Part shown: positions 25,287 to 34,795 of the stretch, in pieces | How positions within the stretch are numbered: position 1 is the first letter of the stretch | Layout: every line of letters starts with the position of its first letter | Assembly (NCBI GenBank): GCA_017469445.1 | Contig: JAFUGK010000021.1 | Coordinates: 1 to 54,115, forward strand | Direction: 5' to 3' | DNA length: 54,115 nucleotides | From: Clostridia bacterium | GTDB lineage: Bacteria; Bacillota; Clostridia; TANB77; CAG-508 | Position numbers and translations under genes: made by a program | The notes under the pieces: generated by a model | Told to the model about the DNA's origin: nothing | The model's database searches: none | Seen by the model: the letters and a program-made list of their open reading frames with translations, nothing else

Positions 25287-25841
25287 TCACTTTCTTATAA
25301 ATAAAGCAAATGCTAATCCTATATTAATTACGTAGAACATTATATTAAATACAACTAGGCTCAAGCTTCTAAATGTTGCTGATTTCATTTTTAGCTTCGC
25401 TTTATCATTTCTATTCCAAAACTTTTTATATAAAAGTTGGATATTACATAATTTGTTTCTAAATATAAATAAAAAGCCAAAAATCAAAATTCTTGTCAAT
25501 ATTATATAAATTATATATATTGTCATATTTCCCATATTATTCAAAAATAAAAATGATGGAATTGCAGACAAGATAATCAATATAATACTTGCAATAGCCA
25601 AAGTAAACACATCAGTTATTTGTGCTTTTTCTTTATATAAAACTTTTAATGTTATGTAACTTATGACAAAAAAGCCTATTCTCCCATATATGCTATATGG
25701 CATTGCTTTAAATGTTAATACATATTCTAACATCATTAATATTACAAATAAAATTCTTTTTTCTTTTATTTTTTTAGTTAATATTAAAAACAATGCAAAA
25801 TATATAGCTTCGGGTATTTGTCCTAATAATACTTCTAACAT
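25287..25841 (-). CDS. Six-helix membrane protein (AgrC-sensor-like, no kinase)
   Basis: 184 residues from ATG 25841 (GGAGGAAAA SD); an in-frame ATG at 25913 lacks an SD and overlaps the leader RNA. Hydrophobic throughout with about six segments and basic connecting loops. Its size and place beside an AgrB-like gene suggest a sensor or exporter domain. No kinase domain is present. Confidence 0.65.
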   Translation of the reverse strand: MLEVLLGQIPEAIYFALFLILTKKIKEKRILFVILMMLEYVLTFKAMPYSIYGRIGFFVISYITLKVLYKEKAQITDVFTLAIASIILIILSAIPSFLFLNNMGNMTIYIIYIILTRILIFGFLFIFRNKLCNIQLLYKKFWNRNDKAKLKMKSATFRSLSLVVFNIMFYVINIGLAFALFIRK

Positions 25842-25873
25842 TATTTTTCCTCCATTCCCTCCATTTATATTAG

Positions 25874-25934
25874 CAAGAGGAGGCACAATGGAGTATGCTT
25901 TCGATAAGCTCATGACTTCTTATCTATCCTCTTG
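25874..25934 (-). ncRNA. Three-way-junction leader RNA of the AgrB-like cassette
   Basis: On the minus strand: P1 CAAGAGG/CCTCTTG (25934-25928 with 25880-25874), P2 GATAAG/CTTATC (25924-25919 with 25908-25903), joining GAAA, P3 GCATA/TGTGC (25898-25894 with 25887-25883) with loop CTCCAT. It starts just after the promoter and ends about 30 bases before the SD. It does not match a riboswitch class I recognise. Candidate cis-regulatory RNA. Confidence 0.5.
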
Positions 25935-25939
25935 AGGTA

Positions 25940-25968
25940 ATTATAACATACATTATTTTTAAATGCAA
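25940..25968 (-). promoter_or_regulatory. Promoter of AgrB-like cassette
   Basis: Minus strand TTGCAT (25968-25963), 17-nt spacer, TATAAT (25945-25940). It follows a terminator, so the cassette is an independent transcription unit inside the late region. Confidence 0.85.
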
Positions 25969-25969
25969 T

Positions 25970-26002
25970 AAAAAAATAAAAAAAGAGGTATTAAAACCTC
26001 TT
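25970..26002 (-). terminator. Terminator after xhlA-like gene
   Basis: Stem AAGAGGT/ACCTCTT followed on the minus strand by TTTTTTATTTTTTT. It begins at the end of the 26001-26327 gene. Confidence 0.88.
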
Positions 26003-26327
26003 ACATCATTTTTACTACAAATACAATTACTTCTATTACCAATCCTATCAAAGCTCCTATCACGCATCTTCTCAACCAAACTTGACTATCTTCTATTTTT
26101 TTTATTCTTTCTTCTGCTGAACTTATTTTTTGGTCATATTTTGTTGCTAAAGTTTCTATTTCTTTTTCAATTATATTATTTTTTAAATTTTCTTGGATTG
26201 GTCTTTCTTGAAGCATTACCTTTATTTCTCTTATTCCTGATTGAATTTCTGGTATTGCTTCGTTAAATTTGTTCTCAAGATTTTCAATTTTCATTTCAAT
26301 TCTATCTACTCTTTCATTAATATCCAT
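26001..26327 (-). CDS. XhlA-like lysis/hemolysin protein
   Basis: 108 residues: a coiled-coil N-terminal part (VDRIEMKIENLENKFNEAI), then EERIKKIEDSQVWLRR and a C-terminal transmembrane helix (ALIGLVIEVIVFVV). This matches the XhlA family, which works with holin in Gram-positive phage lysis. It has its own promoter at 26358-26386. Confidence 0.8.
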   Translation of the reverse strand: MDINERVDRIEMKIENLENKFNEAIPEIQSGIREIKVMLQERPIQENLKNNIIEKEIETLATKYDQKISSAEERIKKIEDSQVWLRRCVIGALIGLVIEVIVFVVKMM

Positions 26328-26357
26328 AATAAATTTCTCCTATTTTTTGTTAATATA

Positions 26358-26386
26358 ATTATACTTGAACTTTTAATTTTTGTCTA
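26358..26386 (-). promoter_or_regulatory. Promoter of xhlA-like gene
   Basis: Minus strand TAGACA (26386-26381), 17-nt spacer, TATAAT (26363-26358), then AGGAG before ATG 26327. Confidence 0.8.
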
Positions 26387-26445
26387 GCTTTTTAAGTTAT
26401 TTTAAATGGGATTTTTTTACATTATTACGTTTATTTGTTTTTATA

Positions 26446-27466
26446 TTAATCTGTTGTTTTTGTGTATTCTATAACAAAATAAGCATAATTGTTTGCCCAA
26501 CCTGATGGTCCAATTTTTATAGTAACATTATTTGTACTAGCATGAGCATATATATAATTATCAGAAGTTCCAAACCTATAATAATTAAGTGGTAACGTTG
26601 TACCTCCTACATCTAAAAAACTATCTGCTGACAACCAACAACTTTCTGCATTTGAAATATTATGCGCAAAACTTGTTGAACTAGTTGTTGTTACTAATTC
26701 TTTTAATACTTTTCTATATAAAGGTTTTCCGATTTATCCAAGTACCTATTACTTTTTCTTCTGTTGAATAATTAAATCTATCATTTAATATTTTACCTTG
26801 ATTAGCAGATAAAGCATCTGTTGTACTTGTGCTATTTAATCCATCTACTACTGTTGCTACTATTCCTGCACTTTGTTTTGCTTTTATAATGTAGTTTTGT
26901 ACTATATAAGGTTGCAAAATGTTATGTGATTGACTTTCACCTGTATTTGCTGTTAAGCATATGTGTGTAGTTCCGCTTCCATTAAAAGTCACTTTATTTC
27001 CTGTTACAATTTCTCCAGAACCGCCTTCGTCTACTAATTCTTTACTTCCAAAAGTTTCGCTATGACTATGTGATGGCATTTCAGCAATTGTTAATGTATG
27101 TTCTTTTTCTCCACCTGTATTTCCTAACGTATCAAAATCTGTATCGTTTTCATCTAATCCTACTGGTATTTTACCTTGTAAATCAGGTAAATTAAATGTT
27201 GTAAATCCATCTCCGCTACCATAAGTTATTCCTATTGTATTAAATAATTCTGGATATGTTGTTCTGCTTACTGCTTGCCCATTACATAACAACCAATTTT
27301 CTGGGATTGTATCACTACCAAAAGGCATTATAGCACCAACAGGTAATGTGTCTCCCGAAACAGCACCTTGAATATCTTGCTTTATTAATTGTTGTAGTCT
27401 GTTTATATTAGTATCATTCAAAGCTGGTTGTGAATTATTATTAAATTCTATATATTCTCCTGCCAT
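26446..27466 (-). CDS. Tail-collar-domain fibre protein, +1 shift at CGG 26731
   Basis: ATG 27466 overlaps the stop of the upstream gene. Phage tail collar domain: LPVGAIMPFGSDTIPENWLLCNG, then FNLPDLQGKIPVGLD and HTLTIAEMPSHSHS. After 245 codons, CGG (26731-26729) would stop the zero frame at 26714. The +1 frame reads WIN-G-KPLYRKVLKEL and continues 94 codons to 26446 (339 aa). 'GKPLYRKV' is a typical start of the C-terminal module of phage fibres, with Gly at the shift. Confidence 0.9.
26729..26731 (-). other. In-frame CGG / +1 site 8
   Basis: Minus-strand context AAT CGG AAA; +1 codon GGA giving NGKPLYRK. Zero frame ends five codons later. Confidence 0.92.
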
Positions 27467-29970
27467 TATTCTTCTCCTTTCAATTCTTCTATTTGTTTTT
27501 GTAATTGTTCTATTGTTTTTTGTTGTTCTTGAATTGCTTTATATGCAACTGATACCATAGAATATAAATTTACACCTTTGTTACTTGCATCTGTCACTTC
27601 TATTGGATATTTAAAATTATCTCCAATTACAAAACCAATACTTTTTTTAGTTCCATCTTCTTCTGTTTTATAATTAAATTTATAAATATCAGTATCAAGA
27701 ACAATATTTAATCCTTCTTCTAGTTTTTCAAAATTCTTTTTTTGACTTTCTTGAGATGTTTGTCTTAAAACATTAGCACTTACCATACTCTGACCAGCTG
27801 CTCCACCTTGCAAATAAACCCCAGTATCTATATCTCCAATATTTGTTGCTCCTATTAATGCATTAACTGTACCAATATATGTTGTTGCTCCCATATTATC
27901 AGCTACTTTTATAATTCTATCTCCTAATGCTCTCGTAGTATTTATATCTATCTTGCCACCATTTATTGTTGCATTACTACTTGTTATTGTTCCTGATATG
28001 TTTGCGTTAGTACAACTCATATTTCCATCTTTATCAACATTAAAATTATTACTTGCTATTGTAATTTCTTTAGCTGTTAAATTAATTGCATTACCGCTGA
28101 TTATATTCAATACATCCGTTGCTGTCAATCCTATTTTCGCCGCTTCAATTGTAATTTGTTCAGCACTTTGGTTAATTTTTGAAATAACTTCATTCTCATC
28201 TACCTTCTTCCTTACTTCTAAATTTATTTCTTCTGCCGTTTGAGATATATTGCTATTCATTTCTACTCTTGTAGCAAATATATCTGTATATGTACTTTTA
28301 ATAGCATATTTAACTTCTATTGGAGCATTATAATTTAATATAGAAAAAGTATTATTTCCTTCTATTAATTTAAAATGTAATTCTCCTAATATTGTTATTT
28401 CTGGAGTTAATTTAGTCAAGCCATTTTTGTTTATTCTTCTTATTAAACTAACTTTTCCTTCACTATCTATAAAAAGTTCATCTCTAGTTTCTTCATTTTC
28501 TCTTAATACATCCATAATATTAAGCTCTATTGTTCTATCTTCATTAGCATTAAAGAAACGTATTCTACTATCTCCATAAGGATATAATGTATTATTTGGA
28601 TATAATTCATCATCTGGGTATAAATAATCAAAAACTCTATTATTACCATAAATATGCAATTCTAATATTTCTTCATCAGGATAAGCATCATTTATTATTA
28701 CAGTTTGATTTCCTTTTGCAATTCTTGTTAAATCTTCTAAATCTTCAACTTTACTCTCTATGCCATCTATATCTTGCGTTATTGTAGTAGTTTTTTGACT
28801 TCTATCCCCAATTTCTAAAACAATACTTTCTATTTTTTGATTTGCTTTATCTACTACTAATTCAGTATGTTTCATAGCTTGTATCATTTGTGGTAAAAAT
28901 TGATATTTTGTTTGTGTTTTTGTCATTGCTGGGCTTTCCATACTATCAATCATTACACCATTATAATCAATTGTATGATTAAATAAATAAGTGTCAAAAG
29001 TTTCATTTTGTAAATTTGTTACTCTTATTTTATCTTTACAATTTAGATAAATATATCCTATCATATTCATTGATATTGGTGTATAAGTGAATCCAAACAA
29101 ATATCTTGCTGCTTCTATAAGTTCTGTTCTTTTTTCTTGAGTATAAGCAAAAGGATTATCTTCTATAACAAACTCTGTTTCTCCATATTCTAAAATACTA
29201 TTTTCATCTCTTATAGTTACATTTTCTCCTTCTACTTGACTATTTCTTAATACTATAACATTTATTGGTCCATATAAATTATTTTTCTTTAATTCATAAT
29301 AATTATCAATTGTTAATTCTTCATCTACTGTTTCTTTTCTTGTAAAATCCATTACAATTTCATCATCTTCATCTATTCTAGCCCAATTAAAAGAGATTTG
29401 TGCTATCGCTTTTAAAACATCTCTCATTGTTGTTCCAGTTTCAAATTGATTGTTTTCTACTATAAAATCATCATTTAAAAAAGAATTTACTTTTGTAGAT
29501 AGTCCTGATTGGCTTACAAGGTCATCAAATAAATCTTTTAATGTACACGGATATGTTACTCTATCTTCCCAAGGCTCATTTAATTTTACCATATAATCTA
29601 AAGCTTCAAAGCTAGTGTTATCAGTTACTTGGTCATCTTCTGGTTTTTGTACTATATAAGTTCCATAATTAACGTATTCAACAGTCCCGTTTTGTAATTC
29701 GACTCCAAAATAAAGTTCAAATTCTCTATCTTGAATATTTAAAGAACCATCAATATTATTTAAATTACCAGTAACTCTTTTAGCAACAGTTCCGCCTATA
29801 AAACCTTCATTAGGAACATATCTTAATTCTTCAAATTTAATATCTTTTAAGTAATCTTCTTCTGTCAAGATTATTTCTGGTTCGGTATCAGTTTGTAAAA
29901 CTTTCATATATGCTCTAGTTATTTTACCATTTAATAGTCTTTGTTTTGCTTCATTAGAAAAATTATACAT
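27466..29970 (-). CDS. Tail hub/spike protein with S74-like C-terminal chaperone
   Basis: 834 residues. The N-terminal about 370 residues resemble siphovirus tail-associated (Tal/hub) proteins. The centre has coiled coil and beta repeats (SNATINGGKIDI). The C-terminus (SQESQKKNFEKLEEG, GFVIGDNFKYPIEV, SVAYKAIQEQQKTIEQLQ) resembles the Peptidase_S74 intramolecular chaperone that self-cleaves after trimer folding. Host contact at the tail tip. Confidence 0.85.
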   Translation of the reverse strand: MYNFSNEAKQRLLNGKITRAYMKVLQTDTEPEIILTEEDYLKDIKFEELRYVPNEGFIGGTVAKRVTGNLNNIDGSLNIQDREFELYFGVELQNGTVEYVNYGTYIVQKPEDDQVTDNTSFEALDYMVKLNEPWEDRVTYPCTLKDLFDDLVSQSGLSTKVNSFLNDDFIVENNQFETGTTMRDVLKAIAQISFNWARIDEDDEIVMDFTRKETVDEELTIDNYYELKKNNLYGPINVIVLRNSQVEGENVTIRDENSILEYGETEFVIEDNPFAYTQEKRTELIEAARYLFGFTYTPISMNMIGYIYLNCKDKIRVTNLQNETFDTYLFNHTIDYNGVMIDSMESPAMTKTQTKYQFLPQMIQAMKHTELVVDKANQKIESIVLEIGDRSQKTTTITQDIDGIESKVEDLEDLTRIAKGNQTVIINDAYPDEEILELHIYGNNRVFDYLYPDDELYPNNTLYPYGDSRIRFFNANEDRTIELNIMDVLRENEETRDELFIDSEGKVSLIRRINKNGLTKLTPEITILGELHFKLIEGNNTFSILNYNAPIEVKYAIKSTYTDIFATRVEMNSNISQTAEEINLEVRKKVDENEVISKINQSAEQITIEAAKIGLTATDVLNIISGNAINLTAKEITIASNNFNVDKDGNMSCTNANISGTITSSNATINGGKIDINTTRALGDRIIKVADNMGATTYIGTVNALIGATNIGDIDTGVYLQGGAAGQSMVSANVLRQTSQESQKKNFEKLEEGLNIVLDTDIYKFNYKTEEDGTKKSIGFVIGDNFKYPIEVTDASNKGVNLYSMVSVAYKAIQEQQKTIEQLQKQIEELKGEE

Positions 29971-29980
29971 AATTTCCTCC

Positions 29981-30364
29981 TTAATGTTCTATTAAACTAA
30001 ATTGTTCAAAATCTATCATTTTTTTCCCTTGATATGTTATTGGTTTGTATTTTAAATCTGAATGATACATAATTGCAGTTTCGTATCTATCGTAATCTTC
30101 ATTATAATATTCAACCGTTAAATACATATTGTCCAAAGCATTGTAATATACTCTAAATTGCTCTGGTGTCATTATTGGGAATTGTATCACCAATTTAGTT
30201 GGTCTGTGTGGCAATTCTTTTACTATTAATTTGCCACTTGCAACTCTACCTGCATCAGTCACTTGAACTAAATGTGGTTGCACTTCGAATCCATCTCTTT
30301 TTGGAAAAGGAGAATTAAAGTAACATCCTCCAATTCTAAAATAAAAACCTCTAAAATTACTCAT
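29981..30364 (-). CDS. Tail protein (DUF6711-like)
   Basis: 127 residues: MSNFRGFYFRIGG...LPHRPTKLVIQFPIMTPEQFRVYYNAL. This matches a family found between tape measure and hub genes in Firmicutes siphophages, probably a distal tail or hub adaptor. Position agrees. Confidence 0.8.
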   Translation of the reverse strand: MSNFRGFYFRIGGCYFNSPFPKRDGFEVQPHLVQVTDAGRVASGKLIVKELPHRPTKLVIQFPIMTPEQFRVYYNALDNMYLTVEYYNEDYDRYETAIMYHSDLKYKPITYQGKKMIDFEQFSLIEH

Positions 30365-30374
30365 AATTCTCCTC

Positions 30375-33026
30375 CTATATTTTTATTGTATTTGTTCCAT
30401 ACATATTATTTTCACTACTTAAATATTCTCCATATCCTGAATATACTTTTTTATTTCCTATATAAACATTTACTGGTTGTTTTTGTCCATTTGAACTTTC
30501 TTTAAATGCTTGTGAAAATGCTTCATAAGTTGCTTTTGATATAGCTGTGGTAATTTGGTCATTGTTTGCTACTGCTGTTCTGTTTCCAATATTACCTATC
30601 ATTTCAGGTCCGGCTTCATTAGCAACAAACAATTCGCCTTCATCTGGGAATCCACCTTGTGCATACCAACTAACATTTAATTTTGGTAAATTTGTTGGTA
30701 AATTTAAAGCACTTAATATATTTGCAATCCATCCTGATGCAGGCACAGATGACCATGTGAAATGTGGCAACTTAATGTGAATATTCATATTACTTAAAGT
30801 TGATTGAAGTCCATTTTTTATAGTTTCTCCAATACCAGTAATTTTACCAACTAGCCCAATCATTCCGTTATATAAGCCTTCCATCATATTGCCACCTAAT
30901 CCTTCAAATACTGTACTTGGAGAATGTATTCCAAACAAACTTTTAAATCCATTTACTATTGGGTCAAATACATGTTCCTTTAACCAATTTCCTATATTTT
31001 TAAGTGAATTTGATATACCTTCCAACAATCCTTGACCTATGTAAGTACCAACTTCATCTTTCATTACTTTACTTGGCGATTGTATTCCAAATAAACTTTT
31101 AAATCCATTAATTATTGGATTAAATACATTGTCTTTTATCCAATTTGATATATCAATAAATGGTTTTGCTATACCTTCTAATAAACCTTCTCCAACATAA
31201 GCACCTACTTCATCTTTCATTAATTTACTAGGAGAATGTATTCCAAACCAGTTTTTAATACTGTCTACTATTGGTTTTCCTACATTATCTTCAATCCATT
31301 TTTGAATACCACCAAAGAAATCTCCTATACCTTGTAAAAAACCTTCACTTACATTTTGCCCATTTTCATACATTTCATCTGTCAAAACATCATTTCCAAA
31401 TAAACTATTTATAAACGGTTGAATAATATAATCATAACACCATTTATCTGCATCTCTTAGCCATTCATATAATGTTCTAAAAAATGCTTGTACTGCATTC
31501 ATACCTTCATTTATCATTTTTTGACCTAGTTGTTGTCCAAATTGATTAAGTCCATCCATTATTCCATTACCTATATTTTCGCCTATTCTTATAAAAAATT
31601 TACCAATTCCACCTAATGCTGCACCAATAATTTCCATTAAACCAGAGATAACATTACCCCAATCTACACCTTTAACAAAATCTACAATTCCATCAGCTAG
31701 TCCTTGCCAGTCAAGTTCTTTTAAGAAAGTACTTATTGTTTTGAAAAACCCTGAAATTAAATCACTTATTGTTTTTGATAACTTTGACCAATCTGTAGTT
31801 CGTACAGCCGAACTTATAGTATCTGCTATAGCTTTTCCTAGTTGAGCCCAATTAAATGTAGTAACAAAACTAGATACAAATTCTATTGCTGTATTTATTC
31901 CTTCTCCTATAGTTTTTCCTACTAAATTCCAATCTGTATTTTCTAAAAAACCATTTAAAAATAAAGCTATATTTTCTGCCAATTTTTTTGCAAAACTTTT
32001 TACTCTTTCCCAATCTATACTTTCCAATGCTTCATTAAGTTTATTTGCTATTTCTTTTCCTACTTCATACCAATCTCCTCTTTTAATAGCTTCTAAAATA
32101 CTATTTGTCGCTCCATCTAATTCTGATAAATCAAGGTTAGGACTAATGCCTCCTCCTCCACCACCAGAAGATTTACCAAAATCTATAACATTTAATTCAT
32201 CAAAAGGAGCTAATGCTTTTGCAGCCTCTTTTGCACTTCCAGCTGCACCTGCCATAGAAGAAGCAGTTGCTTTCGCAAATATATTTACACCAGTTAATGC
32301 ATAAGCTACTTTTTGTATTCCTCTCAACAAAGCATATACTAAACTAACAAGTCTTTCAATTATAGGAGCTAATGCAGACCCTGCTGCAAACTTTAAATAA
32401 TCAATATTTGCACTTAGTTGTTGTGCCGCTAAATTAGTACTATTTAGCCAACGATTTGCTGCACTATTTAATAAAGCATAAGTACCCCTAATTGAAAATA
32501 AAGCAAAAGCATATTTCAACAATTTTTTAAATCCTCTTGAAATGTGGTCGCCATCAAATGCTTTTCTAGAGCCTTTAAAAATTGAGCCTAGTCCTTCTTT
32601 TATTTTATGTACTCCTTTTGAGAAAAATCCTGATGCTTTAGAAAGTTTACTTCCTGCTGCTATAGCTCCATTACCTACACTTGTAAAAGCACTTGCAATA
32701 GATTTAACTGAATCTCTTGCTTTTAATGAAGAAGTACTAATTTTATCAGTTACATTTTGTACTTTATCTAGTCCTGAATTATCTACATTTAATGCACCAG
32801 CATTAAAATTTGCATTATTCATTTTTGATAAATTTAGACTATTAGCTTGACTAGCTTTTGATTGTAAATTTGATATTGCAGAACTAAATTGATTTAATTT
32901 ATTTAATGTCATATCTAATGAAGAATATAATCTATCAATACTGTTTTTTAAGTTATCTAATCCACTACTTGCTCCTTCTGAATTACTGCCTATTTGAATA
33001 CTAACTTCATCAATACTTGTTTCCAT
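30375..33026 (-). CDS. Tape measure protein
   Basis: 883 residues. Helical N-terminus with an Ala/Ser-rich hydrophobic patch (ATASSMAGAAGSAKEA), alternating amphipathic repeats (TDWNLVGKTIGEGI type) in the middle, and three near-identical modules around IHSPSKLMKDEVGAYVGEGL, characteristic of tape measure proteins. It sets tail length. Preceded by the frameshifted chaperone pair. Confidence 0.93.
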   Translation of the reverse strand: METSIDEVSIQIGSNSEGASSGLDNLKNSIDRLYSSLDMTLNKLNQFSSAISNLQSKASQANSLNLSKMNNANFNAGALNVDNSGLDKVQNVTDKISTSSLKARDSVKSIASAFTSVGNGAIAAGSKLSKASGFFSKGVHKIKEGLGSIFKGSRKAFDGDHISRGFKKLLKYAFALFSIRGTYALLNSAANRWLNSTNLAAQQLSANIDYLKFAAGSALAPIIERLVSLVYALLRGIQKVAYALTGVNIFAKATASSMAGAAGSAKEAAKALAPFDELNVIDFGKSSGGGGGGISPNLDLSELDGATNSILEAIKRGDWYEVGKEIANKLNEALESIDWERVKSFAKKLAENIALFLNGFLENTDWNLVGKTIGEGINTAIEFVSSFVTTFNWAQLGKAIADTISSAVRTTDWSKLSKTISDLISGFFKTISTFLKELDWQGLADGIVDFVKGVDWGNVISGLMEIIGAALGGIGKFFIRIGENIGNGIMDGLNQFGQQLGQKMINEGMNAVQAFFRTLYEWLRDADKWCYDYIIQPFINSLFGNDVLTDEMYENGQNVSEGFLQGIGDFFGGIQKWIEDNVGKPIVDSIKNWFGIHSPSKLMKDEVGAYVGEGLLEGIAKPFIDISNWIKDNVFNPIINGFKSLFGIQSPSKVMKDEVGTYIGQGLLEGISNSLKNIGNWLKEHVFDPIVNGFKSLFGIHSPSTVFEGLGGNMMEGLYNGMIGLVGKITGIGETIKNGLQSTLSNMNIHIKLPHFTWSSVPASGWIANILSALNLPTNLPKLNVSWYAQGGFPDEGELFVANEAGPEMIGNIGNRTAVANNDQITTAISKATYEAFSQAFKESSNGQKQPVNVYIGNKKVYSGYGEYLSSENNMYGTNTIKI

Positions 33027-33034
33027 TATAACAC

Positions 33035-33798
33035 CTACCTTTCATTTTTGAATTTTTCTTTCGTGGCTTTCGCCCAGTTTAAAAAGAAAATTCTTGCCCT
33101 TAATCTTTCATTTTCAACTTCTTGCTTTGTAGGCTTTCTTTTTTCTTCTAATTTCTTTTTATATTCTTCCATTCCATAAGGAGCTTCTGAATATGGCAAA
33201 GGCTTTGTACCTTTTTTAGAAAAGGCATGTAATACAGGAGATACATCACACAATGCCTCATATATATACATGCCTTGTTTCCAAATATTCCATTGTTCGA
33301 TTTCATCATCTCTTTTTGCTTTTAATTTATATGCCTTTAAATAATCTTTTGTCATAGTAACATCTCCATACCAATATTGTTCGTATGTCATTCCTATGCT
33401 CAAAAAATAAGGACACATTTTATCGAACTGTTCACTAAGGAAGATATGCTTTGCCTTGTCGGAATTTATCCAACTATCTTCCAATCTAAGTTTCCCTTTT
33501 CATTATCACTTTCATCATCTGTTAAGCTATCATAAACTTCTGAAAGCATATCACCAATTACATTAATTAATTTACTTTTATCTTTGAATCTATCATAACA
33601 TTCATCAACGTAATCTTTTTTAACTTTTTTATGATTTTTATAAAATAACCCTTCAAAAGCTAAAGGTAACATTGTCATAGGTTTAGATGTTAATTCAGAA
33701 ACACTAAACCCTCTTGCTTCCATTACTTTTATTGCTTCTCTATTATATTCTAATACATATTTTTCGCCATTATCTTCAAATTCAATTTTTTTATTCAT
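33035..33798 (-). CDS. Tail assembly chaperone, -1 frameshift fusion (gpGT-like)
   Basis: The 110-aa short product (33466-33798) and a 149-codon downstream frame overlap. Zero frame reads AAG GGA AAC, containing the canonical -1 heptamer GGGAAAC (33496-33490). Slipping back one base after codon 103 gives ...KGN-LRLEDSWINSDKAKHIF... and a 254-aa fusion ending 33035. This G/GT arrangement upstream of the tape measure is conserved in long-tailed phages. Confidence 0.92.
33466..33798 (-). CDS. Tail assembly chaperone, short form (gpG-like)
   Basis: 110 residues, small helical protein (NREAIKVMEARGFSVSELTSKP), ending DWKIVG. Start ATG 33798. It coats the tape measure during tail assembly (known role of the family) and is the zero-frame product of the -1 slippery site. 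Confidence 0.9.
   Translation of the reverse strand: MNKKIEFEDNGEKYVLEYNREAIKVMEARGFSVSELTSKPMTMLPLAFEGLFYKNHKKVKKDYVDECYDRFKDKSKLINVIGDMLSEVYDSLTDDESDNEKGNLDWKIVG
33490..33496 (-). other. Slippery heptamer GGGAAAC (-1 PRF)
   Basis: On the minus strand G GGA AAC is in the correct phase for tandem -1 slippage. The -1 frame is open for 151 codons. Contrast: this is the normal slippery-type signal, unlike the CGG sites. Confidence 0.92.
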
Positions 33799-33822
33799 AT
33801 TTTTACCTCTTTTCTTTATTTA

Positions 33823-34296
33823 TTATGTTGTTGGTTTAGCAGCATTTACAGGTGCTCCTGTTGGTGTAATATAATTTGTAATTTCTAAAACAGCATTTAC
33901 TCCTGCTTCTGGTATTCCCATACTTGATGGATTTCCAGTAAAGTATAATCCGTTTGTTAATCCTGGAATATCAATTAAGAACCATGTAGCTTTTCCAGTA
34001 GCTTTTGCAGCTTCATAAGCTTCCATTAATGTACTCCACATTGTAACTAATTCTTGAGTTAAATTAAATGTAAACTCTAATGAGCCTCCTAAATCTTTTA
34101 AACCATCAATATATGTCTTATATTCTGTTTGGTTTAAGTCTGTTGTTTCAAGTGTATCTGGAGCAGGGTTCATTGATGGAATACTTTTTACTCCTACTAA
34201 ATCTGTATAAGCACTTTTTGCAGTAGGTCTTGTTCCTGCTGTTGATTCTACTGCATAATATAAATGAATACCAGCTGTACTTAAATTAATAGCCAT
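33823..34296 (-). CDS. Major tail (tube) protein
   Basis: 157 residues: MAINLSTAGIHLYYAVESTAGTRP...GLKDLGGSLEFTFNLTQELVTMW, typical of phi13/TP901-type tail tube proteins. Good SD GGAGG. Located between tail completion and chaperone genes. Confidence 0.9.
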   Translation of the reverse strand: MAINLSTAGIHLYYAVESTAGTRPTAKSAYTDLVGVKSIPSMNPAPDTLETTDLNQTEYKTYIDGLKDLGGSLEFTFNLTQELVTMWSTLMEAYEAAKATGKATWFLIDIPGLTNGLYFTGNPSSMGIPEAGVNAVLEITNYITPTGAPVNAAKPTT

Positions 34297-34314
34297 TTTA
34301 AATTCCTCCTTTTT

Positions 34315-34795
34315 TTAACTTCTTGAATGTATTGTATTTTTATCTAAATCAATACTACAAGAATATCTTAATATATATCTAATAACATCTTTATCAGCTA
34401 CTATTGGAACTATTGATGGAGTTCCAACTCTTGATAATTTATATCTAGGTCCAGTTAAAAGCTTATTGGCAACATTACCCATAAGCATTGCACTTTCAGT
34501 AGCTTCTAAATAAGTTGTATTTCTACTACAACATTCAATTTGATATGCTAAATCTGAAACATGTTCTCCTTCATTATCAGTAAATTCTGAATTTTCAGTA
34601 TTTTGAATTTCTAAAATTGTTATTAATGGATATTGTATTTCTGGAATTGCATCATATGCACCTTTGACAGTAACATCTTGAAAGTCAGTTAAAGTTAAAG
34701 TAGTTTCATTTATTACATCTTCGTATTCTATTGGTTGTTCAAATTCTGCTTTTATATCTCTTTTTAATTGTGGAATTAAAGTTTCGATAAGACAT
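34315..34795 (-). CDS. Tail completion protein (SPP1 gp17-like), start/frame anomaly at CGA
   Basis: An open frame of 156 codons (ETLIPQLKRDIKAEF ... TIHSRS, TAA 34315) has no ATG/GTG/TTG before residue about 100 and is preceded by an in-frame TGA. ATG 34795 with SD GGAAG lies one frame off and reads M-S-Y then CGA (34786-34784). Skipping the C gives MSY-ETLIPQL..., a sensible 159-aa protein. Either a +1 shift at CGA, a rare ATC start, or a local error. Position between gp10-like and tube genes supports tail completion. Confidence 0.7.
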
